Positions 13,601-25,810 of a stretch of 64,000 nt of DNA are shown here, piece after piece. Below the pieces are notes generated by a model. The model saw only the letters and a program-made list of their open reading frames with translations. It had not been told where the DNA came from and ran no database searches. The position numbers and the translations under genes are program-made. Positions within the stretch are counted from its first letter, which is position 1. Every line of letters starts with the position of its first letter. The stretch is from Spinellus fusiger (taxonomy: Eukaryota; Mucoromycota; Mucoromycetes; Mucorales; Phycomycetaceae). The DNA is taken from contig JALLLS010000073.1 of NCBI GenBank assembly GCA_025094145.1, positions 112,869 through 176,868 of the forward strand, written 5' to 3'.

Positions 13601-13722
13601 TAACTTTTGCCAGTATAGCTCTTGTATTCTAAGATGTGATGGTTGTGTATCTTTGTGCTTTCATAGATAGATATTTGTTGAGCATTGGGTAGTTTGATTG
13701 GAGTGTAGGACGCATCTTGTCA
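10672..13722. other. Gene-poor AT-rich region
   Basis: No gene, RNA gene or element end is recognised. Open frames are all under about 65 codons and unremarkable. Composition is like 5.4-9.3 kb. Confidence 0.55.
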
Positions 13723-14034
13723 TTAGTCATCTTTCAACGGGTTGATCTTCTCTCTTATTTGACGCACGTTGGGTGTGAGGCATGTTTTACCGGAAGCATT
13801 ACCATATCTGATTTGCTTATTAATGAGGGACAGAAATACCTCACGGAAGAAATCATTGGCTATGCACTCATTCAAAGCAGATCCATCTTCACTTTCGAAT
13901 AGATGGATCAAGATATACTTAGAGAATGCATAAGTATGAGAAACAATAGTATTGATGTTATGGACCAAATCTTGCAAAACAGGTAGATGATCCGATCTCC
14001 AGCTAGTATCATGTAATGATGTTTTGATTGTCAT
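13723..14034 (-). CDS. Orphan ORF, possible transposon-protein fragment
   Basis: This is a 103-residue open frame with balanced amino-acid use, unlike the surrounding noise. It contains SLHDTSWRSDHLPVLQDLV, INTIVSHTYAFSKYILIHLF and FFREVFLSLINK, predicted as amphipathic helices. The style (a 'VSHTYAF-KYI-IHLF' helix followed by 'FF-EV-LSL') resembles what I recall of the N-terminal helical part of TnpB/Fanzor-like ORFs in Mucoromycota. That is recall and inference, not a search result. There is no recognisable continuation downstream on the minus strand below 13723, so it would be a fragment. Confidence 0.35.
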   Translation of the reverse strand: MTIKTSLHDTSWRSDHLPVLQDLVHNINTIVSHTYAFSKYILIHLFESEDGSALNECIANDFFREVFLSLINKQIRYGNASGKTCLTPNVRQIREKINPLKDD

Positions 14035-15316
14035 TACACTGGTAGGATTCTCACCTGGATAACTTGCTATAGGCTCTTCATTAGTCTCCTATAAAAATCA
14101 AATATATGCAAGAACCATAGATTGATTCTATAAGCATATTGTATCTTCTTTACTTCATTTGTATCTTGTTCATTGTATAGCATTTTTAGTTCAGAAATAT
14201 TAGATAGACATACAATAATAAATAAATAGTTATTTTATTAGCAACACTGAATAGTATCAGCTATTATTTATCATCTATTGATGTGATGGTGTCTTTAATA
14301 GCTTCTTAGGTCCAAAGGTATTTGTTTAGTTAACTTACAATTCACTCTGCTCTTTTTTATTCAATTTGTATATTATTCTTTTATTCTAATGATTATTACA
14401 GATAGAAGAACTTCAAGGAAATCACCACTAAAAAGCACACATTCTAATAAAGGCTGTTGTATTCTTATTCTATCTCTAAAAGATCTATCAACTTTATTCA
14501 AATACACTACGACTTATCATAGATGCTTTATTCAATGCCATTGATTCTGTGGCTGTTTTATTTATTTATTTATTTAAAAACTACAAACTGTTAACCTCTC
14601 GTTTCTTTAATAAATAGGGTATGGGGTAACAGTATCATTTACACCACTTAGTATGTCTCTTCTCAGTGTGTCTTTGTTATGCTGTATGAAATCAAAGTGA
14701 TCTTGTTCAATATTATCATATACTCTATACTAACAAAGATAGTTTTCCAAATGAATGCAAGTGAATGGAGTCATTTCTATACATCAATATGAGGCAGTAG
14801 TGTTTTATTGTGCTGATCTTAACATTTTGGTCATTGAATAAGTATGTATCTATAGTCCAACCTGACTGTCCTGTAGGAGAATAAAGTACATATCTCATAG
14901 GATTATATGACTGATTCATCTCACTCTTTCTTTACAGTAAGCTGCCATTTCTTGGTCATATCACACTGTCTCTACTTTCTGTTTGGTATCAATCATTATT
15001 TAGACAATTACAATAACTTTTGCGCAAACAGCCATACTTACAACAGCTTGTATATCTATTTTGACGATGGTTCACTCAAATGATGTTATTAGGTATATAA
15101 TTAGGATAAACCTACTTGTTCAATAAAGTGTGAATGCAGCCACACAACTGAATTGAATACTTTTGAAAATAAATATCAGGATAAGATAGATAGAGCATTT
15201 TCAACATTAAATGAAACACTAAAAATCTGATTTAGAAGCTTCAGACTTAAGCATGCCAAAGCTTAATATCTTTAATTATCGAAAATAAAATAATAATAAT
15301 ACAGTTAATATTTTGT
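14035..15316. other. Intergenic, no gene seen
   Basis: AT-rich. A minus-strand frame at 14725-14919 has no recognisable content. A (TTTA)n tract lies near 14557-14575. Confidence 0.5.
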
Positions 15317-16189
15317 AGGGTCTCCTTTGGCATCAATGACAGCCTGGCATCTATCAGTCATACTCAGAACTAATCGTTGTACAAGTTCAACACCAACTGT
15401 CCCCCACTCCTCTGCAAGTAGAGCCTTCAAACTTTCAACATTGGTAATAAATACTCTTTTTTCCTCAATTTGTCTTTCCAAGGCCTACCAGACGTGTTCA
15501 ATCGGGTTCAAGTCAGGATATTGTGTGTGATAGTACTCAAAGCCCCTAATTTGATGCGTCTCTTTCCACCCTCTGGCATAGGCCCCAGTATGACAACTAG
15601 CACTCTTTTATTGTAACAGAGCCTCATTGTCCTTTTTCTAATGTAATTCCATGAACCAAAGATCAAACTCACCAGTCATAACTTTGATATATTCGTCTTG
15701 ATTCACAATGCCACCAACAAAGACCCATCGGCCAAATCCACCTGCCCAAAAACAGCTCCGAAGCATGACCCCACCGCCACCAAACTTTGTTGTTGGAACA
15801 ATAGGATTATGATCATACCTTTCTCCAGCTTTTCTGATGACATAGGCATCTCTATCGTTTTCTTCTACAATTTACCTAGACTCATTAGACTAGATGACGC
15901 CTTTCCATAGGTCGTTTGTCCAATTGATATGTTCCTTAACCTAACAAAGTCGTTTTTCCTTGTATTTTTTTTCAGTTAAGACTGGCTTGTGGTCTACAGA
16001 AAAAGATCCAAACCCTAACTGATTACAGTAACTAATAAGAGTGTCTCTATACACATTCACCTCAAACTTCAACCTTTTTAATTTCAGCTGATTGTATGAG
16101 GCAAATGGGTCCTTTCTAATGGTCTTTTCCAGGTGTCTGAGGTCCCTCTCATTCACTTTTTTATGTTCTTCGTGACTCTTTAAATGCAA
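15317..16189 (-). pseudogene. Decayed Tc1/mariner-type transposase
   Basis: Read on the minus strand, the C-terminal part shows the hallmark DLNPIEHVW with the third catalytic acid, followed after an in-frame stop by ALERQIEEKR, then LSMTDRCQAVIDAKGDPTKY, a typical Tc1 family ending. Upstream are SCHTGAYARGWKETH, in the region of the second Asp, and a basic N-terminal piece at 15941-16189 (NQLKLKRLKFEVNVYRDTL). Several stops and frameshifts separate these blocks, so no single frame is intact. I did not find convincing terminal inverted repeats. This is a different family from the mariner-like pieces at 30.5-33.4 kb. Confidence 0.75.
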
Positions 16190-16538
16190 TGGTGACCCAT
16201 TTTTTTTTTATATTTCTGATACTATTTTGAACAATGGTGTTTTTTCTCTCAATCACACTCACAATCACAGCCAACTTTAATCTAGCCGCAAACAGGCAAT
16301 AAATACCCAATCATCTTCCATCTTTTGCCTTATCCTATTTTCCACAAATAGCTATATTATTCATGCATAAAAGTGAGCTGTTCATATCCTATCAGAGTAC
16401 AAACTATCGAATGGGGCCAGTAATGGTGGTTATCTCCTGCCCATCACATAGAGCCTAGGGTGTCTGCCGTCTTTACTGGTTCACCCTCTAAAGTGCCTAA
16501 TGAATAGAATGAAGATGAATATCTATCATCTTACACTT
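16190..16538. other. Intergenic
   Basis: Region between the dead transposase and the 3' end of BLOC1S1. No gene is seen. Confidence 0.5.
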
Positions 16539-17179
16539 TTACTTGCCTTGATGTACATATTCAAGGGTGGTCATAATGGTATGCATATCATGTTCCATTA
16601 TTTCTGCCCAGTGCTTTACGTCACCTAGTTCCTAACAAACAATAGAATACACGATTCAGTCTATTATGTAGATGTAGGCATCTATGCTGATGTCATAAAT
16701 AAAACTAAAACTAAAAAAAAGACAATAGAACTAGAAATAGATTGTATTCGCACTTTAAGTGATGCATTAAAGTTATCTACTAATGTCACCCATTGTTTTG
16801 TTTGTTTCATGTAACGTGTTGTCTGGGCTGCCAGTTTACGTGATTCCTGCTCAAGTTCCTTTTGACGAGCAAAGATATCAGAAACCCTATAGAATACACT
16901 CAGTGGGCACTGTAAAAGAAAAGAATAGAATAGAAAAGAATAGAAAAAGAGAGAGAGAGAGAGAGAGATTTCTTTTAACAGACCCTTCATTCACTTTGTC
17001 TGAAATGGTGTCTGTTAACTCATTCACTGTTTTTACAACATCCTTTCGCATTTGGTCTTTTATAGGTGAAATATTAACCACCTTCTCTTTCAAAAAGACA
17101 ACTGACCATTCTGTCTTTTATGGTCTGCTTGTTTCTGTTGGTGTGTTTTCAGGAGGTGGGCAAGTGATTGGGTTGACAT
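16539..17179 (-). CDS. BLOC1S1: BLOC-1 complex subunit 1 (GCN5L1) homologue (4 exons)
   Basis: This is a predicted 123-residue coiled-coil subunit of BLOC-1/BORC-type complexes that act on endosomes and lysosome-related organelles. Exons are 17179-17107, 17056-16984, 16886-16754 and 16631-16539, all GT-AG and in phase. The protein starts with LAHLLKTHQQKQADH and continues QMRKDVVKTVNELTD and RKLAAQTTRYMKQTKQWVTL. It ends with ELGDVKHWAEIMEHDMHTIM and TTLEYVHQGK, which match the conserved family blocks in order. Length is normal for the family (about 125). The intron before exon 3 holds a (CT)n tract read in the transcript sense. The ATG at 17179 is the first in frame and fits the family N-terminus. 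Confidence 0.9.
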
Positions 17180-18593
17180 GTGGGGAAAGGGAAAGAGAAG
17201 GAAATATAGGGAAAGAAATAGGAAATGGCTAGTGAGAAAAAAGAAAAAAAGATGGTCACGATGAAGGAGAAGCACGAGCTTAAGCAAGAAGCTTAAATGT
17301 AGTCTACACAATGTTCATTGGCTTCTTTGTCTTGTAGTTCATAAGACACGATAGATGTATGCATTACTTTATAAATTCTAAAAGAATAAATAAAGGGGTT
17401 CTCTACTTGAAAAATAAAACCTTGATAGATCTGCAATTCCTTATTTTGTAAGTATTTTGTATTCTAGGCGTATCAAGGAAGGAGAATTTATCCATTTAAG
17501 ATACTTTTTGTTCTTGTTGGAAGGATATGGTACTGCAGAAGAGAAGTATCAGGGGAACATGGGTTTAAGGTTCTACTTGTTATAAAGTCACTTACACTTT
17601 AAGGACAAGGTTGCTATTCATGTAGCTTTTATCCCCTTGGGTGATGGCTGTGGCTGGCCAACCTTGGTTTGATCAAGGAAAACAGAGTCAATATTATTGG
17701 TCCTTAAGGAAGAGCCTCCTGCCTCATGATTATGCCTTCAACACGTAATTATTTGTACGATGCACGTATTGCTACAGAAGCAATATAAGTAAACAATACC
17801 CATTCATAGGCCATTATGCTTTCCTTATTAGAAAGACAAGTGGTGTATATTATGAAGCTACTTCACACACTCTATTGAGCATTTATTATGGTAAGGCAAA
17901 TAAAGTCTTTTCTATGAAATGGTATGAATGCATTCACTGAGTTAAGAGTATATCCACCACAGTGATAATTACACAACATTCGTCAATGTATTAGCACTCT
18001 TTCCAATTTTAATGTTTTTTTTATTACAGTCCATTGAGGTATTGATGGTTACTAACACTACAACTCATAGTGGCTCTATTAATTCAAAGGAAATGACTCA
18101 CTTAAAGATGCGCCGTGATGCATGATAGTTTATCGTTTGATCTAATAAATAAATAAATAAAATACTGCTACAAAAGGTACTCACCCACCTGAGGTAGATC
18201 TACAGACCTTATGAAATAAACAAGACAATATACACTGAATGTAAATACCTCTTATGCTTCATTCCCATGATGGGTCCCTCATTAGCGAGCATTCTAAAAT
18301 ACAATTTACTCACAGAAAGAATGTAAAATACGGTATAAAGTATACCAAATGAAAAGAAGGTTCCCCCTTCTTTTACTGATATTTATCAAGTACTTCTCAG
18401 GGAGTAAGAACAATGATGATGCACTTTAACTGAACTCTCTGTTATAAATAAAATGGTTTCTTCTGCTCTTGTTCTCTCTTTTATTTATCATTTATTACAT
18501 TCTTTATTAAAAGAGAAAGAGGAGAGAGAAAGAGAGGAGAGAAAGAGAAAAAGAGAGAAAGAAACTATCTTCTTCTTCCCTTGTTGAAATAAA
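17180..18593. other. Divergent promoter region
   Basis: This region lies between BLOC1S1 (-) and the unknown gene (+). No gene is seen. A purine-rich GAGAGA/GAAAGA block at about 18515-18560 sits just upstream of the start at 18594 and may be 5' UTR. Confidence 0.5.
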
Positions 18594-19557
18594 ATGACAA
18601 CTCATCAGAAGCATAGTGATAAGTGGCTTAAGAAACTTGCTTCTATTTCTAGAGAACCCTCATATTCCATGTCAGAACACAATTATCCAACCACAAGCAG
18701 CTCATCACAAAAAAGTACAAGACGACACTCAATATTTCTTAGTCCATTTGTAAAATCCAACCAAAAATACACTTCATTCTTGTCCACCAAAGAAGATATA
18801 TCAACCGCACATACATCTACCCCTTTCTATTACGGGGTTCCTGAAGAAAAGCCTACAGAGAAGCGGAAGGAATTGTCAAGACTCTTTGCAAAGCTAAAAG
18901 TAAACTCAATCCTCCATATTCTATACTCAATGATTAGTGTAGAAATAAACAGAGATTGAGATGAGAAATAGCCATTGTATTTATACTAATACCTTCTTCT
19001 TTATAGGCCAGTGCCATCTCAAGAGGCACAGAAAGATTAAAGAAAGACCCATTACAGGACCTTTTTGACTCCAAAGACCCAGACAGTTCAAACACATGCA
19101 CACCTCAGGACAACGCTCCCTTGCCAACACTGAGCCATTGTCTGTCTGTGGATCAAGATAGCCTGGAGAGTGTCTTTGGTAAACAACCCAAGTCCACATC
19201 TTTCATGCATAGACTGTTCAGACGAAAAAAGGCCAACAGAAAAATGTTACAGGAGCCAGTTTTTCAGACTATTTTTATAGATAGTAGAAGAGGTAATACA
19301 TTGTTTCTATTTATAATTGTCTATGCTCATAAGTTTATCTATAAAATATTAATGCATGTGTATGTTCCTTAGAAAGCAGTGATACTTGTATGACATGTGA
19401 TATGCAATGCTATTCCTATGATAATATAACAATAGAAAACAGCATAGACAGTAAAGAACCAGGAGAAGAGTGCGATGAAGAGTTGTCTGATTCACAGATA
19501 AAACCCCACTTGAGCTGGTTAATCTCCAAGTTTCCGACCATTGAGAATAATACATGA
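18594..19557 (+). CDS. Unknown Ser-rich protein (3 exons)
   Basis: Not recognised. Exons 18594-18899, 19007-19292 and 19373-19557 are all GT-AG and in phase and give 258 residues. The N-terminus (DKWLKKLASISR) is basic. A Ser/Thr-rich region follows, then a KRKELSRLFAKLK helix. The middle has SLESVFGKQPKSTSFMHRL followed by a basic cluster (FRRKKANRK). A cysteine patch (CMTCDMQCY) and an acidic stretch (EPGEECDEE) precede a C-terminal LSWLISKF helix. There is no signal peptide or membrane segment. Clean splice sites, codon-like composition and phase continuity over three exons support a real gene. It could be a regulatory or scaffold protein, but function cannot be assigned. Confidence 0.6.
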
Positions 19558-20036
19558 CCTTATGCTTACTGGGTAGATTCACAGTCCAAACTATCATCTG
19601 ATAGCCTACAGAGTGATCCAATGCTAGATATTCTATCCAGTACTTCTTCTCCATAGTACATGAGTCAACATTCATATAGTAACTCCAATAGGTTGTAGTG
19701 ATACCAATGGACAGAGAATACATTCATATAAAATTGTAAATAAACAATTGGGTCTATTTCTTGTGCAGATAATGTGAGTATTTTCCTTTCCTTTTTCTTT
19801 ATGAGTATATGTGCAGATGTGAATGTGTAGAATGAATGAATAAATAGAGAGAGAGAGAGAAAAGACTTCTATTTCTTAACAATGTAAATAAAGAAAAGGA
19901 TGGAGACAAAAAAGAGAACAAGATACAATAGTAATAAAAAGAGCAGAGAACAGAGAATAGAAAGAAGAAGAAAGGCATCGAGTGAGTAAAATAGAGACAT
20001 TTGCATCATTATCTTCATTAACATGCTGTCTTGGTG
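19558..20036. other. Convergent intergenic region
   Basis: 3' flanks of the unknown gene (+) and LDB17 (-). Contains AATAAA motifs near 19738 and 19840 and a short (GA)n run near 19848. No gene. Confidence 0.6.
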
Positions 20037-21717
20037 TTATGTACAGATGGCTTCCCTTGTGCTTAAATCCGTCGATGTGATCTCCAATGTCTTTTTTACC
20101 TTGTTCTCCTTTTCTTTAGAATCAATGGCTAGATCACTCATATTCAATAAAGAATCCTCAAGAGAAGAAGCAAGTTCATTATGACAGTCAAGAAGAGGAG
20201 AAGGCTGAAGAATAGCACAATGTCCATCGCTTCCTTCAATCACTGCCCCTTGGGTATCTGCACCCAGAAGAGGTGCAAGTGGTTGTTCACAGACAGTAAC
20301 CCACCACTCTTCCAAGATCTTTTGTATTAGTCGTTGTGTGATAGGATCTACAGGTCGATGCATGGCAGGTGTCATGATAGAACACAGGAGACGGTGGATC
20401 TCATTGCGTTTGTAAGGCGTATCTTTCAGTTGAGTATTGACAAGCAGAGGTCTTAACACGCGCAGATAGGCATCTCTCAACTACACATAGCAAAGAGATC
20501 AATGAGGCTATGTCTTAAATTGACAAAATAAAAGGTGTATATCTTCTTACTGCTTCTGCTTCTCTCTCGTCTCCTAAATTGCATACTTCGCGTAGTATAA
20601 TATCAACAAGTACAAAGAGATCATTTGTATAAAAGTATTCGTGCAGTGATGGCTCAGTGAATATGCCATAGAGTAACTTCAAGATTAACAATTGAACGCA
20701 GGCATCATCTAGCAATACATTCTCCAAGTTAAATACATGCCTGTTGTGTGCTTTATTTGACCTACTTGATCTGTTGAGCATGAAGAAAAGGTTCTCACTG
20801 AATGTATTGCTTGTTCCCATACGTCTTGCCAGCATGTTTAATACCAAGTTATCGCAGGCTTTTTTCTGGGTCATCATGAATTGTTCGTTAAATACCAAAA
20901 TCAGTTTAATAGTTTGATAATTAAATAGTTCTTCTTCATCCCCGCGGGTTGACTCGATAATATCAAGCATGCAATCCAACAAAGAAGTTGTGATAATAGC
21001 TGGACATGCAACATTAGAAAGCAAGAAAAAAAGATCTTGTTTTTTATCCCCATGCAAACCATTACCTCTGTCAGAGCGCTTTAGTTTAGTGACCTTGCAC
21101 ATCTCAAAGCAGAGTGAAAGAAGAACACTGATTAAGGCAGGCTCATTCATGGGATTGACTATTTCTGGTATCATTTTTTGGAAGAGTCGATTTTGTTGTT
21201 GACTGCGTGCCTCAGCTACAATGTATTTCATCCAACGAGGATCTTCTCTCCCAGCATGAAGTAGAAATGAATAGGAGAAATAGAGAGCATTGGAATCAAA
21301 GGCCTCAAGGACATAGACATGCAATAGATGGCTGAGGATTGTCGTACTGTATTCGAGAAATAAGGTGGAGTCAAGGAGCTTATAAGCAACTGCAGCCATT
21401 TCATGCGTAGTCTGAACAAACTCATCTGTAAAAGAGTATGAAAGAGAGAGAGAGAGAGAGAGAATAACGAGGTATGAGTGCAAACAGTAGAAGAATGTTT
21501 TAGTATACTTACGCTGAAACCGTACAAGGAATCTGATATATTGATTAAAGATCTTTTCGGCACTCTTCTCATCCGCACAGTATTGATTTAGTACATCGTC
21601 TAGTTCTATTATAGGAAAGGCTTGAGTGAATACCATAGAAACTAAGAGAGTAACCAATGTACCAGAATAAAAGCTCTCGATATTATCAAAGTAATATTCA
21701 ATAGCCTCGTCATCCAT
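20037..21717 (-). CDS. LDB17: Ldb17/Dip1/SPIN90-family Arp2/3 activator (3 exons)
   Basis: This family (DUF2013, SPIN90/Ldb17/Dip1 leucine-rich domain) activates the Arp2/3 complex without a pre-existing filament, seeding linear actin filaments at endocytic sites. Exons are 21717-21513, 21425-20551 and 20480-20037, in phase, giving 507 residues. The conserved core is visible: IKLILVFNEQFM, then NLVLNMLARR, FSENLFFMLNR, LLILKLLYGIF, EYFYTNDLFVLVDIILREV, LRDAYLRVLRPLLVNTQL and the end of the domain, TPYKRNEI. The C-terminal 100 or so residues are low-complexity and acidic, as in fungal members. Intron 1 has a (CT)n polypyrimidine tract of about 20 bases upstream of its 3' splice site. Confidence 0.85.
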
Positions 21718-24424
21718 AATGAAGTTTTGTTTTCTAGTGTCAATGCTCTTGATGAATCTAATTTAAAGCTGTATCGACACTAGAGAAGAGAGAGGAAGAG
21801 AGAAGAGAGAGAAGAAAGAAGAAGAGAAAAGAAGAGAAAGCGCTGAAAAGAATCGAGAACAGGAACCCAGCAAGATGAGGAAAGAGAGGAGTCCATCCAA
21901 TTTATCACTATAAAAGGGAAAACGTGGTAATCTATGAAACTCCGATATTGACAGTATCTGTGAGTTTGGCTATTCCTTTCCTTTGTAACCAAGGGAAAGA
22001 GAAAAGGAAATAATAGCTGAGGATTAGGCCTGAATAAACAAGAAAAGAGATTTCAACAATAGGTCATCCCAAGGAAAGAATGGCATAGATTGTCATCAGT
22101 GGATGGCATTTCTTATTGGATTGATTTGCTCTCTTTAAAACCATAAATATAAATAAGAAAATATAAAAGAACACCCTTGAAAATATGCGTTGTTGATACA
22201 GCAAAGAGAGTATTCAATAGGAAAAGAGTGTCCTTTTGAAGATCAAACCAGAGAAAAGGGCCTTTGATCTGTGGTGTTCCTTTTATATGTATACCAGTGT
22301 AGGATATCTATATTTTGAGTTGATGGGATATGTTAAGCACTGGATGACAGAGATAGGTTTTATTGTTCACCAAGACATTTGGTAATAGAATTGATATCCA
22401 GTGATACAACTGATATCAGCTACTAGGATTCCTATGGATCAGACATCTGAATATTTGTTATTTACACCAACAGAAACAACTGCACTCTTCACAACAGTGC
22501 GTAGATGTGTTTGCATAATGCCTGAAGAATAGCTTAGAATAACTTTGATAGGGCCCATACCTGCCCCCTTTCAGCTGCTTGAGATACATGTACTATGTAT
22601 TCTGTTCACTCCTTTTCTTTTTATTGGGATGAGCCATCGGACATGATTCTTATTATTATTTGGGCATACTCCTCTCTAAAAGCCCGAGACTACATCTGTA
22701 ATGAGGCTTTATTACAGTATTGTCTGAATCTTCTTTCTTATTTTCCTTGATTCTCAAAACATAACTGCAAGATGTGTCAGATCCTCCACTTAACACAGCA
22801 GTAGAAACCAGATCATTTGTGTGTTACTTGCATATTTTTAATGAGAAATGGTGGGGGATGTGTTTCCATCAACCCCTTTGATCAATGCTACTATGACAAC
22901 AATAGAACAGTGTAAAGAATAGCTGTGATGTGTCTTGTGATAATCTTATCAAGGCAAAACATTAAAGTAGCTCTCTTTATAGATAAGCTTTTCTAGTTTC
23001 CTACTTTTATTGGCAGTGTTATCATTTTATGCACTGATTAGATAGGGTTTTTATTTTTATTTTTATTTTTATTTTTATTTTTACTATACAAAGAAAGGCG
23101 TATTTATAACAAAAAATAGGCTTTACTAGTTACTACTGTAGCCTTATTTAACATCTGCCATAGACTGATGTTTCCATCTCATGATAGCGGTGAGGGCGGC
23201 TGTCACTTCTCAAGATGTTATATCCAACTACAATATCAGGGCCCTCTTCAACTGCTGCTTAACAGTGTAGATAATCTCATCTTTCTTCATCACCTTCTTG
23301 AAGTAGGTCCAGATATACCCATTTGGCTATAGATCCTACTGATAAGAGATAGATGGATAACTTCATTAGATACACCTTTCTCAAGAGTCATGCATATATT
23401 GGGGATGGTACTGTCTCTTATTATGTACATTCACTCGTTAATCCTACAGCTAAGAGTACTCAATAAGTTTTACCCAATCTCTCTCACAGCCATTTCTCTC
23501 AGGAGAAATTCTATAAGTCGTTTGTCTATAGATGTTTCAACAGATTGTCCAGAGAAGAGGTAGGACATGTCGAGTATTCAAAATATCTCAGTTATGCTTG
23601 TACTCTTCTCTATTCTCTATTCTCTATTCTCTAATGAAAATCAAAAAGGGTCTCAAAGATAGGATATTCTATTTGAATCTCATGGCTTTTAAAGAGTAGG
23701 TTCATTGTGTTGAAAGATACTGATATTATAGAAGAAGAGCGATAGGAAACAAGTAGTGTATATGATTTTCTTAGTTACAAAATACCCCGGAATTTTAAAA
23801 AACACTCGATCGTAATCTCTGCCCTTGGTTTATTCATGTTACTGCTGCTTAAGAGTCATGCTACTTATCACTACCCCTTAACGAACTATAGCCCAAGAGA
23901 GAGTAGATTGACAGTTGAAGCAATAATCTACACTGGATTCTATAACATTGAATTGTGATTTTCAATATACTCTAGGCTGTCTATGTATGTATGTATGTAT
24001 GTATCTCTTGGTGAATATAATGCATGTATTCTAAACAGACTCCACAGAGATATCTTTATAAAGAGGCATATGTTGCTATTGAACAATGTGTCCTATAATA
24101 ATAATAAAAACACTTATTTAACTATTACCAAATTCAATTGACTCTCCCTTCTTCTTTTTTTATTGGATTTATTTTTCTCAGCAGCCCTCTTTCCTTGCCA
24201 CCGTTTGCCCTGTAGAATACCTTTGCCCTGTTCTTGTCCTCAGAGCCTATACAACCCCTCTACTTTATGCGGTATGAAATGGAAAGTGTGACTGTGTAGT
24301 AGTCTAAACTTACCCTTTCAAGTGCCTATTTATTTCTATAAGCACACTGGTTTATTCAGACCTTTCTCTTTCTTTTCTCCCTTTAATATCCCTTGTTGAC
24401 ATTTTTATTAGTTGGTGTACTACT
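21718..24424. other. Long intergenic region
   Basis: No gene is recognised over 2.7 kb. GAGAGAA-rich sequence lies at 21782-21840, a (TTTTA)n tract at 23048-23083, and a (TATG)n tract at 23982-24003. A minus-strand stretch near 23150-23260 reads GPDIVVGYNILRSD but is isolated. Confidence 0.5.
23048..23083. repeat. (TTTTTA)n microsatellite
   Basis: About six tandem units of TTTTTA. No gene association. Confidence 0.9.
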
Positions 24425-25810
24425 ATGCCACCTAAGCGAAAATTAAAAGATGCCGAGACAGCAAAAGAACAAGGCTCAAAAGGAAAGGCCTCCACTATTA
24501 AAAAACCACGTGTTTCCTCCAAGAAACCTGCCACTCGACAAACCGATCTCCTTAACAAATTAAAGTAAGCTCAGTCCACAGTCAATGATCGTCTTCTTGG
24601 AGACAGAGGCAGAGAAGGTTGTTCATTATTAACGTGTGACACTATAGAAAATCATCAGTGGTAAGAAAAGAATATTTTCAATTCTGTTCCGAAAGAGAGA
24701 AGAAAAAAGACAGAGAAATTAGACGGCAGATCATAATGCAAACCCACCTATAACAAAAGCCTGATTGTACAAGCATATTTTATTAGGAAGAAATTGGATT
24801 CAATCCCACCAAAGCAGAGGCATGGTTCAATCAATACAAAGATGAAGATGATCCTGAGATGATTACACCTCAAGGCAGTCAACAATTCTTTAATGACTTG
24901 GATGTACCATTAGAGAGTGTAAGATATATTGATATATATAAAAGATACCTTCCCTTGATATCTGACAGTAGGTGTCGATTAGATCATGCCTATTGTTATC
25001 GGTTGGCATCTGGGTGCAAGTAAAATGGGTAATTACAACAATAGCAATAATCACTCATGATAAAGTGAACAAATTCAACAAAAGGAGAACTCTCATTTGC
25101 TTGTTATAGGCTATTTTACCCTTGGAGAGTGGATGGTTGGAATGGAGAGACTGGGGTAAGCAGTATGACACATACTATGGGTTGATATTGACATTGTTAG
25201 AGTGGATTCTATTACTAAATTGCAGAGACTTCTTCCGGAATACCAAAAGCAGATGGAATTTGAGGAAGTCTTTAAGAAGGTCTATTTGTTTTGCTTTGGC
25301 TACTCGAAAACAAGCGGACAAAAGAGCATGGATGTGGATGTAAGCGATGGAAACAGCCATATATATATATAAGAGTACTGTGGACTCAATATGTCGGATA
25401 AAAGATGGCTATAGCTCTGTGGCAATTGATGTTCCAAGACACTTATCCTCATGTACCTGAGTTTATTGAGTATTTGCAGGTAACTATCTCCTTACATTCC
25501 TACACAAGAGAGGAAATACCACTGACAGTGCTGTGGATAGAAAGAATGCCCTGTCAAAGTCATTAATAAAGGTAATACCGGAGGCAGAGAAGACGGTGTA
25601 TTGACTGATTTATTTTGATAGATCAATGGTCAAGTTTGTTTGAATTCGTACGAAATGTACCAAAGGACCTTGTATCTTATGATGATACTTCCTCATGTAA
25701 GTTCCCTGGAATGGAGTCTTGGAATCCAAATTCACACTGGAGTGCTCCTAGGGCCTGTTCTATTTGATGAATTTGTAGCATGGAAAATAGATAAACCCAA
25801 CTACAAATAG
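24425..25810 (+). CDS. DCN1: DCN1-like (DCUN1D4/5 type) cullin neddylation co-E3 (10 exons)
   Basis: DCN1-like proteins bind cullins and the Nedd8 E2 Ubc12 to promote cullin neddylation. Exons are 24425-24564, 24648-24660, 24787-24918, 24983-25028, 25110-25155, 25201-25339, 25405-25479, 25541-25571, 25622-25696 and 25752-25810. All junctions are GT-AG and the phase sums to 251 residues. The N-terminus is basic (MPPKRKLKD), like the nuclear DCUN1D4/5 type. The PONY domain is complete: AEAWFNQYKDEDDPEMITP, WHLGASKMGYFTLGEW, KDQWSSLFEFVRNV, DLVSYDD and SWPVLFDEFVAWK. Exon 2 is only 13 bases; skipping it would break the frame. Intron density (nine introns in 1.4 kb) is the highest in the window. 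Confidence 0.88.

Noticed and set aside
23150..23260. Minus-strand stretch reading GPDIVVGYNILRSD, slightly like a DNA polymerase exonuclease block
   Set aside because: Isolated 30 residues, stops nearby, and no other polymerase motifs.
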